Below, one piece after another: positions 15,634 through 24,308 of a stretch of 33,328 bases of DNA (position 1 is its first letter; each line of letters starts with the position of its first letter). A model generated the notes under the pieces. It was not told the DNA's origin and searched no databases. It saw only the letters and a program-made list of their open reading frames with translations. The stretch is taken from the NCBI GenBank assembly GCA_024637015.1, contig JAGXGE010000017.1:1-33328 (forward strand). Direction: 5' to 3'. The position numbers and the translations under genes were made by a program. This DNA comes from Aequorivita sp. (lineage in GTDB: Bacteria > Bacteroidota > Bacteroidia > Flavobacteriales > Flavobacteriaceae).

Positions 15634-16551
15634 TTAATTTTTAACGTTAAAAACCCTTAACATCCCTTTGCTCTTGGGTGCAGGTACTTCTGAAATAAAA
15701 GCATAAGTGCCTGGGGTGAAATTTGCATAAAAATAACCCGCGTTGTTGTCTGGCATTTCCTCAACACCCCCCATAAATGTGGCTCCTTTTGGGACAGGCG
15801 TAATTAATCCTGTTGGATTTGCCCAATTCATCCAGACATCCAAACTGTCCACATCGGCATCAGGAGCTAATTTTACCAGATTTACATCGTGACCCACAAA
15901 ATTTTCGTGAAGTTTCTGATCTATATAGGTGACCTTGATAATTTGATTTCCTGGCTTAATTGTATCATTGTATACAATGCCTTTCTCGCTCGATATTTCA
16001 AGGTTCACCGTGGGAGTTGGCTCTTTTTCTTCACTACTTTGTCCAGTAACAATTAGTGGTTTATACATTCCCATAACCGAGTGAAATTTCCCGTTGGTCA
16101 TTTTCACATAACATTCCATCAAATATGTGCCAGGGTCCAGTTTTATTGTTGATTTTGAAGTTGATTTTGGCGCCGTCAAACCCACTCCGCCAGTTACAAT
16201 AACATTAAAGTACCAAGCTGGAAGCGAATCAAAAGCCTTGAAGCCTGCTGCAGCATCGCCTTCGTTTATCAAAGTCATTCCCTTGTCAAATACCGGAAAA
16301 ACTTCGGCCTTTGTATCTTCGCTATCTTTCCCTTCAGGATATTTTTCGAAGAGAATAAAATGTGTTTCATTTGAAGAATTAATATACTTTATGGTGTTCC
16401 AGCCAGAAGGTATGGTATCTGGGCCCGAAAACTCCATAGCATTGGTTTGAAAGACAATATCCTTTTCATCAGGAATAGCCACTTCCTTTTTTTGCTTTTC
16501 ATTGCAAGAAAACAGAATTAGTATAGAAAGGAATTTAAGTGCAGTTTTCAT
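15634..16551 (-). CDS. Two-domain cupredoxin-like lipoprotein
   Basis: This 305-residue lipoprotein has signal peptide MKTALKFLSILILFSCN with lipobox FSC. Two similar halves are visible. Residues ~35-170 include PSGWNTIKYINSSNETHFIL, DPGTYLMECYV and HSVMGMYKPLIV. Residues ~180-305 include KPGNQIIKVTYIDQ, HENFVGHDVNLVKL, TPGTYAFISEVPAPKSKGM and RVFNV. The PGTY strand followed by a C/H/M-containing end recalls cupredoxin-like domains of Bacteroidota. The first half keeps Cys (MECYV), His (KFHSVMGM) and Met ligand candidates; the second half keeps His but has no Cys, so copper binding is uncertain. The start codon overlaps the stop of the preceding small ORF by 4 bases, indicating coupled translation. 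Confidence 0.75.
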   Translation of the reverse strand: MKTALKFLSILILFSCNEKQKKEVAIPDEKDIVFQTNAMEFSGPDTIPSGWNTIKYINSSNETHFILFEKYPEGKDSEDTKAEVFPVFDKGMTLINEGDAAAGFKAFDSLPAWYFNVIVTGGVGLTAPKSTSKSTIKLDPGTYLMECYVKMTNGKFHSVMGMYKPLIVTGQSSEEKEPTPTVNLEISSEKGIVYNDTIKPGNQIIKVTYIDQKLHENFVGHDVNLVKLAPDADVDSLDVWMNWANPTGLITPVPKGATFMGGVEEMPDNNAGYFYANFTPGTYAFISEVPAPKSKGMLRVFNVKN

Positions 16552-16757
16552 TTCTTGGAAATTTTTATGGATTTCATCACTTTATTGTTCAAAAGAATTT
16601 TCAATTCATATTTACCCTGTTTAAGGTGATCGATACTCATGTAAATAACATCATCGTTTTTATTGCTGTCAGGGGAATTTTTCATTGATAAATCTTTTAT
16701 TGTTACCAAATTTATAGGTAAAGAAAAATAGAGGATAGTAGAGATGTTCCAAAACAT
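16548..16757 (-). CDS. Small ORF coupled to the cupredoxin-like lipoprotein
   Basis: A frame of up to 69 codons lies 44 bases after the sensor-regulator and overlaps the next gene by 4 bases (ATGA). Two starts are possible: 16757 (MFWNIS...) or 16685 (MKNSPDSNKNDDVIYMSID, 45 residues). A TAAATTTG -7-like sequence just upstream of 16685 favours the shorter form or an internal promoter. The C-terminal part (YMSIDHLKQGKYELKILLNN, then VMKSIKISKK) has the beta-strand and G-x-Y/L-K pattern of the end of a T9SS-type or immunoglobulin-like domain. It may be the tail of a lost larger gene or a small protein. I do not recognise it. Confidence 0.45.
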   Translation of the reverse strand: MFWNISTILYFSLPINLVTIKDLSMKNSPDSNKNDDVIYMSIDHLKQGKYELKILLNNKVMKSIKISKK

Positions 16758-16801
16758 AGAAGAAATGTTTCAGCAATAAAAATTAATCTGATTTAGAGTG
16801 T

Positions 16802-19800
16802 TTAAAGGTTGTTTGAAAGATATTCGTTGGGTGTACAATTGTATACTTCTTTAAAGCATTTACTGAAATAGGAAGGGGTATTGAACCCGACTTGATAGGC
16901 TATTTCTGAAATTGTAGCGTCAGATTCCTTAAGTAAACGTATGGCCAATTTCAATCGTTGTGAACGTATAAATTCACTGGCAGACATTCCTATAATGGCC
17001 TTTAGTTTTCGATGAAGTTGGGTACGGCTCATGTGCATTAGCTTTCCAAAACGATCACTTGAGAATTCGGAATCTGTTATGTGTTCATCCAAAACTGTTT
17101 GCAAACGTTTTAAAAATTCAGTTTCTGCTGAAGTTATTGCCAATTCTGGATTGATGCTTAGGGTTTTACTGAAATGCTTTTGTAATTGCCTTCTGTTTTC
17201 AATAAGTTTTTCGACCCTAATTGATAGTTTTTCACTGTTGAAAGGTTTGGTAATGTATGCATCAGCGCCTGTTTTAATGCCTTCAATTTCGTTTTCTTCA
17301 CCCACTTTTGCTGTGAGGAGGATTATGGGGATGTGGCTGGTAAGCTCATTCGTTTTAAGTGTGTTGCAAAGCTGAATACCGTCAATTTCTGGCATCATAA
17401 TGTCGCTTATAATCAAGTCTGGCATTTCTTTTAAAGCTTTTTCTATTCCTATTTCTCCATTCTCAGCTTCAATAATTTGATAATCTTTCTTCAAAATTGA
17501 AATAATAAAGGCTCGAATATCGACATCGTCTTCAACAACCAACAGAAGCGGTTTTTCTTTATCTGAACTTTTAATTGTTTTATCTACATTCGGCTCAGTA
17601 ATTACAATTTCTTCATTTGCAATAAAAACCTCATCTTCGAAAGCATCTTTATTTATGGGAAGAGACACCGTAAACTGAATTTTATCGTCATCAATATTGT
17701 TAGCAATAATGGTCCCGTTTGATAGCTCCACCAATTCCCTAACCAATGCTAGCCCAACACCCACACCATCTGAGAGTTTGTTGTCTTGATAAAAACGTTG
17801 AAAGAGCTTGCTTAAGTCCTTCTTCCCAACATGGTCGCTTTTATTGATTATTGAGAGCACTAAAATTGCCTCCTGTTTACTTGCCTCAAAAAGGATAGTA
17901 CTGTTCTTGGGCGAATATTTTATGGCGTTCAACAAAAGGTTTGAAGTTACTTTTTCAATAATATCCTTATCAAACCAAACATTTTTCAAATCTTGAATAT
18001 TGCTTGAAATACGAATCTTTTTCTCGGTTGCTTTATATTGAAAAGCGCTAATAAGTTGTTTAAGCAGAATAGAAAGATTTCCTTGTTTTATAACTAATTT
18101 TCGTTGTCCAGAATCTATCATTGACAAATCAAGCATTTGATCAACTAAACTAAGCAGTCTATCTGCGTTTTGTTTTACTAGTGAAAGTTCTTTTTTATCT
18201 TCTTTGGAAATTTTGCTTTTCGCAAGTTGGTTCTCAATAGGTCCTGAAATGAGCGTCAATGGTGTACGGAACTCGTGCGAAATATTTGTGTAGAGTTTCG
18301 TCTTGAATTCATCCAATTTTTTAAGACGGGCGGTCTCTTCATGTTCCAACCGTAACTGGTTTTTTATTTCCCAACGCCATTTTAAATACCTATAGAGATA
18401 AAACGATAACAAAAGAAACAAAATTACATACATGGCTTTTGCCAAATTAGTTCCGTACCAAGGTTTTAAAATTGTAAATGAATAGGTTGCCGGCTCTGTA
18501 TTCCAAACGCCATCATAATTACTGGAAATAACCTGAAATTCATACTGATCGGGAGGTAGGTTTGTGTAATGGGCAAAGTTGTTATTTCCTGCAGCAATCC
18601 AATCGGCGTCATTGTTTACCAATTTATATTTGTATTGGTTCCTCTCTGGTTGCGAAAAATGAAGAGACGAAAATGTAAACGTCACCGTGTTTTCATCATA
18701 TTGAAGACTTTGGTTTGGAGTGAGTTTTCGGTCTTTATTGAACACTTCAAAACCTGAAATGACTGTTTTAGGTTTTATAGGGTTAAACGACAACTGGTTT
18801 GGGTTAAACCAATTAATTCCTTCTAATCCACCAAAATACAGAATACCATTTTTGTCTCTAAAATAGGCTCCCGTGTTGAACTCAAAAGCTTGCAGTCCAT
18901 CGTAATTACTGTAATTTTCAATAACCGAAATAGTATTATTTTTAAATTTCAATTTTGAAATACCCTTATTGCTACTTATCCATATGTACCCTTCATCATC
19001 AGGAAGAATACCATAAACAACATTATTGGGCAGACCTTCTTTGGTTGTGAATTTTTGAACGGTATTTTCTATCGGATTAAAAACTTGCAGCCCATCACCA
19101 TTGGTGCCAATTAAAAGAACCGAACCATCAAAGTATAGTGATTTTACGTTAGTGTCAATACTTTTTACTTTTTCAAAGGTGTGGTTGTTTAAATTGAGTT
19201 TAAACAGCCCGTCGGTTTCTGTCCCAATCCATAATTCGCCAGCTTTTCCACTTTCAATGGTTCTGATATTATTTGTAGTAAGGTTTGAATTCGTCGTTGT
19301 ATATTGTTGAATAATTCCAAGGTTTTTATCAAATTGAATAAGTCCGTGATCTCTGGTCCCAAGCCAGAGCATACCGTTTTCACCTTTATAAATTTTCCAA
19401 ATAGTAAATGAAGTCGTTTCTTTAAAGGAAGTAATTTTTCCTTTGGTATCCATTAACTGCAGACCATGGGTTTGATGGCCAATCCAAAGCATACTATCGT
19501 CAATCAATAAGCTCATTATCCTGTCTCCCAAAAGATTGGAATTTTGAGCGGTGTAGGTATAAAAATTCTGTTTGTCAAAGTTTAAACGGGTCAATCCTTT
19601 TCCGGAGGTTCCCACCCATATATTGTTTTCAGCATCTTTTGTTATCGCCCTAATAACGTCCACATTTACATTTAGTGGCACCTGATCATTGGTTAGCACA
19701 TTAAACTTCACCAAATATTCATCGTAATAACTAAGTCCGGCGCCGTCGGTTCCCAACCAGATGGTTCCAGTATTGTCTTCAAACAAACAAAGCACGTCGT

Positions 19801-20692
19801 TATAATGCAGGGCATAAGGGTTGTTTTTGTTTTCGGTGAATTGCTGAATGGTTTGCTTTTCAAAATTTATCAAATAAACGCCTTGGCCGTAGGTTGCAAC
19901 CCATAGTTGGTTTCGTCTATCAACCAAAAGATCCTGAATAATCAAATCTTCGGGCACTCCCCCAGCTTCAAAACCTTTAAATTGTTTATAATCTGATTCG
20001 TTTGGATGTTTTATAAAAAGTCCTTTTCCATAGCTCCCCACGTAGAGAACATTTTTTTTTGACTGGGAAAGTGCACTAAAGTTTGTATTGGGCATAATTT
20101 CCCGAAACACATATTTATCATTATTTATTTCGAAGAAACCGTTGTCTGTTGTCGCTAAAATGGTTTTCCCGTTTGTTTCAAGAAACTCATAAATCGTCCG
20201 CTTGGAATCTTTTGGTCTTAAAAATTGAAGAGTATCGTTGGTTTGATTATTAATCTTATAAATACCGTTTCCATAGGTTCCTAAATAATAGTTAAAAGCT
20301 TCATCTTGAGTGATATTGCTCACTTTATTAACGTTTGAGATCGTTTCGAATGCAGCACTAATGGCATTGTATTTTTTCAGTATTCCTGAATTTGAAACTA
20401 TCCACAGTTCGCCATTTTTTGCTACATATATTTTACCAAGTTTGCTATAGGTAGGCCGTGTAACATCTTCAAACTGAATATCAAAATGCATAAAATCACG
20501 TCCGTCATATTTGTTTAAACCATCCTGTGTGGCAAACCACATAAAACCTGTACTGTCCTGAACAATGCTTACCACACTGTTTTGAGACAGCCCCTGTTCT
20601 ACTGTAAGCTCACGAAAAGCTACCTGCTTATTGTTTTGGGAAAAAGCAAGGGTAGGAAACAATAAAAGAAAAAGTAGATTTATAGGTTTCAT
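16802..20692 (-). CDS. Hybrid two-component sensor/AraC-type regulator (HTCS)
   Basis: This 1296-residue protein carries a whole signalling pathway in one chain. A signal peptide (MKPINLLFLLLFPTLAFSQ) precedes a periplasmic region of two-component-regulator propeller repeats (about 25-690; WFATQDGLNKYDG, LWIGTETDGLFKL, IWISSNKGISKL) and a Y_Y_Y domain (about 690-745). One membrane helix follows (~755-775), then HisKA with the phospho-His in NISHEFRTPLTLI (~806) and a HATPase domain. A receiver has its Asp in LIISDIMMPEIDG (~1096), and the C-terminal AraC-type DNA-binding domain is TISEIAYQVGFNTPSYFSKC. The HATPase G1 box, normally DxGxG, reads INKSDHVG; the N box (LLLNAIKYSP) and G2 (DGVGVGLAL) are kept. 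No SusC/SusD or carbohydrate genes adjoin; downstream lie the small lipoproteins. Confidence 0.95.
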   Translation of the reverse strand: MKPINLLFLLLFPTLAFSQNNKQVAFRELTVEQGLSQNSVVSIVQDSTGFMWFATQDGLNKYDGRDFMHFDIQFEDVTRPTYSKLGKIYVAKNGELWIVSNSGILKKYNAISAAFETISNVNKVSNITQDEAFNYYLGTYGNGIYKINNQTNDTLQFLRPKDSKRTIYEFLETNGKTILATTDNGFFEINNDKYVFREIMPNTNFSALSQSKKNVLYVGSYGKGLFIKHPNESDYKQFKGFEAGGVPEDLIIQDLLVDRRNQLWVATYGQGVYLINFEKQTIQQFTENKNNPYALHYNDVLCLFEDNTGTIWLGTDGAGLSYYDEYLVKFNVLTNDQVPLNVNVDVIRAITKDAENNIWVGTSGKGLTRLNFDKQNFYTYTAQNSNLLGDRIMSLLIDDSMLWIGHQTHGLQLMDTKGKITSFKETTSFTIWKIYKGENGMLWLGTRDHGLIQFDKNLGIIQQYTTTNSNLTTNNIRTIESGKAGELWIGTETDGLFKLNLNNHTFEKVKSIDTNVKSLYFDGSVLLIGTNGDGLQVFNPIENTVQKFTTKEGLPNNVVYGILPDDEGYIWISSNKGISKLKFKNNTISVIENYSNYDGLQAFEFNTGAYFRDKNGILYFGGLEGINWFNPNQLSFNPIKPKTVISGFEVFNKDRKLTPNQSLQYDENTVTFTFSSLHFSQPERNQYKYKLVNNDADWIAAGNNNFAHYTNLPPDQYEFQVISSNYDGVWNTEPATYSFTILKPWYGTNLAKAMYVILFLLLSFYLYRYLKWRWEIKNQLRLEHEETARLKKLDEFKTKLYTNISHEFRTPLTLISGPIENQLAKSKISKEDKKELSLVKQNADRLLSLVDQMLDLSMIDSGQRKLVIKQGNLSILLKQLISAFQYKATEKKIRISSNIQDLKNVWFDKDIIEKVTSNLLLNAIKYSPKNSTILFEASKQEAILVLSIINKSDHVGKKDLSKLFQRFYQDNKLSDGVGVGLALVRELVELSNGTIIANNIDDDKIQFTVSLPINKDAFEDEVFIANEEIVITEPNVDKTIKSSDKEKPLLLVVEDDVDIRAFIISILKKDYQIIEAENGEIGIEKALKEMPDLIISDIMMPEIDGIQLCNTLKTNELTSHIPIILLTAKVGEENEIEGIKTGADAYITKPFNSEKLSIRVEKLIENRRQLQKHFSKTLSINPELAITSAETEFLKRLQTVLDEHITDSEFSSDRFGKLMHMSRTQLHRKLKAIIGMSASEFIRSQRLKLAIRLLKESDATISEIAYQVGFNTPSYFSKCFKEVYNCTPNEYLSNNL

Positions 20693-20858
20693 CTAGAATT
20701 AGTTAGCAATTAAAAATACTAAAAATATAATAGTCGAAGCCACTGAAAGATTATAGAATAATCATCTTAACTTTTATAATATTTTAAGTCATATTCAATG
20801 ATATTTTATTTAGGAAATAAAAACATAAAAAAGGAATAGAATATTTAAAAAAGCTTTT

Positions 20859-20866
20859 TATATTTG
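20859..20866 (+). promoter_or_regulatory. -7 box of tRNA-Ser
   Basis: TATATTTG (TAnnTTTG) lies 39 bases before the mature tRNA 5' end. No clear -33 TTG is present. Confidence 0.5.
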
Positions 20867-20905
20867 CAACCTCTTAAGCAAAACGCTTAGAGAACGCATA
20901 CCACT

Positions 20906-20990
20906 GGAGAAATGGCAGAGTGGTCGAATGCGGCAGTCTTGAAAACTGTTGAGGGTCACACCTCCGGGGGTTCGAATCCCTCTTTCTCCG
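20906..20990 (+). tRNA. tRNA-Ser (anticodon UGA)
   Basis: The acceptor stem GGAGAAA pairs with TTTCTCC, leaving discriminator G at 20990; CCA is not encoded. The anticodon stem GCAGT/ACTGT encloses loop CTTGAAA with TGA at 20940-20942. A long variable arm (GAGGGTCACACCTC) marks a class II tRNA, and the T arm GGGGGTTCGAATCCCTC is intact. It reads UCA and, by wobble, other UCN codons. Confidence 0.97.
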
Positions 20991-20993
20991 CAA

Positions 20994-21026
20994 AAAGCCC
21001 CGTTATCGTAATGATGACGGGGCTTT
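20994..21026 (+). terminator. tRNA-Ser terminator, probably bidirectional
   Basis: A perfect 10-bp stem AAAGCCCCGT / ACGGGGCTTT has a 13-base loop, beginning 4 bases after the tRNA. Read on the other strand the stem is followed by TTTTTG, so it can also stop transcription of the convergent surface-protein gene ending at 21254. Confidence 0.85.
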
Positions 21027-21253
21027 CTTATTATAGTTGACAGAGTAGTTGACAGTTCTCACTCATCTATCTGCCCATTTTTAAATTTTAAAGAGATTTC
21101 GTGAAATTTTCTAGAAGGTTATACAATAATTGTTTGAATATCTAATTTATAAAAGATTTCAGTATGCTCTTTGGCTTTATTGTATAGAAATATATTGATT
21201 GGTTTCGCCTACAAAAGAAAATTTTACAATTTCAATTAACGGGCCGGCATCCA

Positions 21254-22657
21254 TTATTTGATCGAGAAGTTAAGATTATCCACGGTTATATTTAAGTTAT
21301 CAGTGTTGTTTTCAGTCCAAACTTCAAGGTAATCATTGGTGGCTAATGATAAGGTGCATGAAAGAGTTAATGATCCCGCACTTACATCAGCTGATAATTT
21401 CATGGATTGGGTTGATTCAGGCAATTTGCTCCCGTTCTTAAAGATGTGAAATGAAAAATTCCTGTTCTTTGCAGCGGCTGATGCGGTAAGCGAAACTATT
21501 ACCTGGAATCGCCTTGTTTTAGTGCCGATATAAGCCAACCGATTGTTATTGGGCATGGTCACTCTGAATAAACTCGCTGCGGTGGTGATTCCTGCAATTT
21601 TTACAGGGATGTCCTTTGTTGCAATAGTTGTCTCGGCAGATGAGGATATATAAATATTGCCGGATGCCACATCATCTTTTTCAGTATTCAGCCCATAGGC
21701 TTCAACTTCCCATTTGTTGGAAAAAGTACCACTAACAAAGGTGCCGGTACCGGTGAATAAAACTGCCTTTAATTCCCCAGCGGTGGTAATCGAAGTGATT
21801 CCGGAAACATCTAGGGCGATCGCAGAATTGGCAGATAGTACATTTCGGTCTCCTCCTGTAATCTCAAGTTGATTAAACATGCCGATAAATTTTTCATAGG
21901 TATTGCTATTGTTGGACTCCCAGTAGACGTTAGCTTCATGCAAATTTGATATATTCTGAAAGGTGATTCCATTTACATTCGAAACATACTTAATAGTTTG
22001 AAAAATCAGGTTCCCGTCAAATCCTTTTATCAGACCTACATCATTGCAGCCAACAATAAAACATTGGTACACAATCAGGTTCACTGCAGCACCTCCGGCA
22101 TCCAAGTTAAATAATTTAGCACCCGCTGTTGCAGCCGTTAAAGTAAGTCCATTGATTATGCCACCATGTGTCCCAGTAAATAATTCACCAGATGAAGGAG
22201 TATATATCAGTTTATCATTTAACCAGTCAATTCCAATGAGCATTGAATTATTGAGATCTATTTTGCTTGTTAAAGTTATCGAACCGTTTATTTCATACAA
22301 TGTATTTGCAGCTAAAGTGATCACTCCGCCAACAGCCGCAGGAAAATCGGTGGCCGATTTCACTAACACATAATTATCTCGTCCAATATTAGCGTCAATA
22401 TTTACCCACGCAGAGCCTGTAAAATAACTAAACTTCCCCAAGGTAGTATCATACACCAATAGTCCGCTAGCTGGTGTTGCAATGGCAGCTTTTTCTATAG
22501 AAGTCATTCGAGGCGCCAACATTCCTTTGGCAGAAGAAGCTATATCCAGCATAGATGAAGCAGCTGGACTTGTAGTGCCAATGCCCACTTGCGCATAAAG
22601 ACTGACCGAGGTCAATAAAATAAGAGGTATTAAAGAGCGTATTAAAATATTTTTCAT
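21254..22657 (-). CDS. Secreted surface/tail-fibre-like protein
   Basis: This 467-residue exported protein has signal peptide MKNILIRSLIPLILLTSVSLYA followed by QVGIGTTSPAASSMLDI. That opening is shared by many Bacteroidota surface proteins whose first ~60 residues resemble phage tail-fibre segments (KGMLAPRMTS, GLLVYDTTLGKFSYFTGSAW). Residues ~90-290 look like a repetitive beta structure (NNSMLIGIDWLND, GGIINGLTL, GLIKGFDGN). The last ~100 residues (RRFQVIVSLTASAAAKNRNF; NDYLEVWTENNTDNLNITVD) resemble the trimeric beta-sandwich ends of fibre proteins. No T9SS sorting domain is seen at the C-terminus. It is convergent with tRNA-Ser and isolated from other genes. Likely surface adhesion or appendage role, unproven. 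Confidence 0.7.
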   Translation of the reverse strand: MKNILIRSLIPLILLTSVSLYAQVGIGTTSPAASSMLDIASSAKGMLAPRMTSIEKAAIATPASGLLVYDTTLGKFSYFTGSAWVNIDANIGRDNYVLVKSATDFPAAVGGVITLAANTLYEINGSITLTSKIDLNNSMLIGIDWLNDKLIYTPSSGELFTGTHGGIINGLTLTAATAGAKLFNLDAGGAAVNLIVYQCFIVGCNDVGLIKGFDGNLIFQTIKYVSNVNGITFQNISNLHEANVYWESNNSNTYEKFIGMFNQLEITGGDRNVLSANSAIALDVSGITSITTAGELKAVLFTGTGTFVSGTFSNKWEVEAYGLNTEKDDVASGNIYISSSAETTIATKDIPVKIAGITTAASLFRVTMPNNNRLAYIGTKTRRFQVIVSLTASAAAKNRNFSFHIFKNGSKLPESTQSMKLSADVSAGSLTLSCTLSLATNDYLEVWTENNTDNLNITVDNLNFSIK

Positions 22658-23719
22658 TGGGGCTTTTTTATAAATTAATAATGTGTTGTTTTAAGGTTTA
22701 AATAAATTATATTCAAAAAAGAGGGATACAAATACTATCTGAATAGTCAAAATAATCACTTAAAGTAGGATGTGATATTGATTAATCAGTAGTTCGTTAA
22801 ACCAAAAAAATATAAAGGATTGTTTTTGTGTAAAAGGTAATAATACCAAAAAACGTAAGGCGAGAAATAAACAGGAACCAATCAGTTTGAATTGGCTGTT
22901 TGAACAAGGTCGTTCAAAATTTCTAGTGAAAATAAAATAAAGAGCCTTACAGATTGCAAAAGTACACTATCTTTATGAGTACAGAGCCATTTTACTCAAC
23001 AATCTTATTTATAAATACTTATAGACATCTCGATAAAAGAGTAAATGAAGAATATAGCCTAAAATACTTTTAATAGTATCTATCACCTATAAAATCCTTT
23101 CAATAAAAAAATGAGCTGAAAACATTAAATCAATGAAGAAAAAACTAAGAGGGATTCAACTTAATTTACCCCTAATTAATTTTAAACACAAAATATGTTT
23201 AAAGCTAGTTAAGATAAATCATTCAACTTGGTTTCCCTTTATTTAATCTGAAGATTTAATCTTTCTACAATAACAGATTATATTAGAATCCATGTTTGCG
23301 AAAGTGTGGATATAAACTTTGGCAATAATTGTCTAGTAAAAAGCAATGAATTTTAATAACAATTAATTTATACTTTTTGTTTCAAGGCAAAAAAAGGATT
23401 TGGGGCCATTTTATCGCGTAAAAGTATAGTTATATAAATCAGTAAAAGGTGATAAATGTAATATTTCCCTGAATACGAAAGTTTTATGATTAAAATACAC
23501 GAATTTGGACGTTATAAAAGCTTGAAGGGTTTTAGCCCTGTAAACAAGTGGAATCAAGATTATCCCAAAAGTATAACGCTCCTAAGCATGTTCAGTAATA
23601 ACTTCTTTAGAAAGCACTTCTGATAGTTAATTTTTGTTTAACAAACCAATCCGCAAGTTAAACATTTTGTATCTTCGCCCACAAAGAAATTGGTTAATCA
23701 ATTCTATCAAAACAATACT
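22658..23719. other. ~1 kb gap without a convincing gene
   Basis: This very AT-rich stretch separates the surface protein from the next operon. Visible elements are a TTTGAAC-AAGGTC-GTTCAAA hairpin (22899-22918), a minus-strand TACTTTTG -7-like box (22964-22957) that could give the surface protein a ~290-base leader, and TATCTTCG (23670-23677), a near-match -7 box for the gene at 23720. A 45-codon frame at 23486-23623 is open but unsupported. No tRNA or known RNA was recognised. Confidence 0.4.
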
Positions 23720-23884
23720 ATGTTTGGACTATTCAAAAAGAAATCAGAGAAAGAAAAATTGCAGGAAAAATATCAAAAACTACAGAAAGAATCATTCAAT
23801 CTTTCAACCACCAACAGAAAACTGAGCGATCAAAAAGCGTTTGAAGCCGAAGAAGTTATGAAACAGCTCGAAAAGTTGAACTGA
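23720..23884 (+). CDS. Lacal_2735-family small protein
   Basis: This 54-residue highly charged protein begins MFGLFKKKSEKEKLQEKYQK and ends VMKQLEKLN. It matches the Lacal_2735 family of flavobacterial small proteins, which are predicted to be mostly helical and have no known function. An ATG 30 bases upstream (23690) is in frame, but the family starts at MFGLF, and 23690 lies only ~12 bases after the -7-like box, so 23720 is preferred. It is the first gene of a compact operon, 13 bases before the DUF2452 gene. Confidence 0.85.
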   Translation: MFGLFKKKSEKEKLQEKYQKLQKESFNLSTTNRKLSDQKAFEAEEVMKQLEKLN

Positions 23885-23897
23885 ACAATAGCTCATA

Positions 23898-24308
23898 ATG
23901 ACCGAAGAAAAAAAACCGGACAACGTAGTTTTTAATACTGAAAACAAACGTTACGATGCTGCGCTAAAGCCTTATGCAACTTCCGTGGGAGCTCCCGTAA
24001 TCACTTCAACGGACACTACTGCTTGGAAAAACAGGAGCATCAATAAGGTAAACCATAAAATAAATGCCAAGTATTTGGAGCTGAAAGCCGAATATGAAAA
24101 AATGATAAATGAGTTTGAATACAACACACTCATTTTCAATTCAGAATTTAGTTTTGAGCCTGTTATAGGTGAAGTTTACCACCTATATCAAAGGGAAAAA
24201 GGCACTAGTTTTCTTTCCCTAATTGCGCCAGAGCAATGCAATTTTAAACATATTGGTAGCTTTTATCTGAATGTGGACCAAACCTGGGAAAAAGTAAATG
24301 GGGCATGA
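23898..24308 (+). CDS. DUF2452-family protein
   Basis: This 136-residue soluble protein is of the DUF2452 type. Recognisable parts are KRYDAALKPYATSVGAPVI near the start, a helical middle (KINAKYLELKAEYEKMINEF), and PVIGEVYHLYQREKGTSFLS followed by IAPEQCNFKHIGSFYLN. It has no signal peptide or membrane segment. The family is found across Bacteroidota and Gammaproteobacteria without an assigned function. The stop overlaps the start of the next gene by 4 bases (ATGA), so the two are translationally coupled. Confidence 0.85.
   Translation: MTEEKKPDNVVFNTENKRYDAALKPYATSVGAPVITSTDTTAWKNRSINKVNHKINAKYLELKAEYEKMINEFEYNTLIFNSEFSFEPVIGEVYHLYQREKGTSFLSLIAPEQCNFKHIGSFYLNVDQTWEKVNGA

Noticed and set aside
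23486-23623. 45-codon plus-strand frame starting MIKIHEFGRYKSLKGFSPVN
   Set aside because: It is open and starts with ATG, but lacks a promoter, ribosome-binding context, neighbour coupling or any family resemblance; frames of this length arise by chance.
23634-23825. 63-codon plus-strand frame overlapping the Lacal_2735 gene
   Set aside because: It is a shifted-frame shadow of the Lacal_2735 gene, which has the recognisable family sequence.
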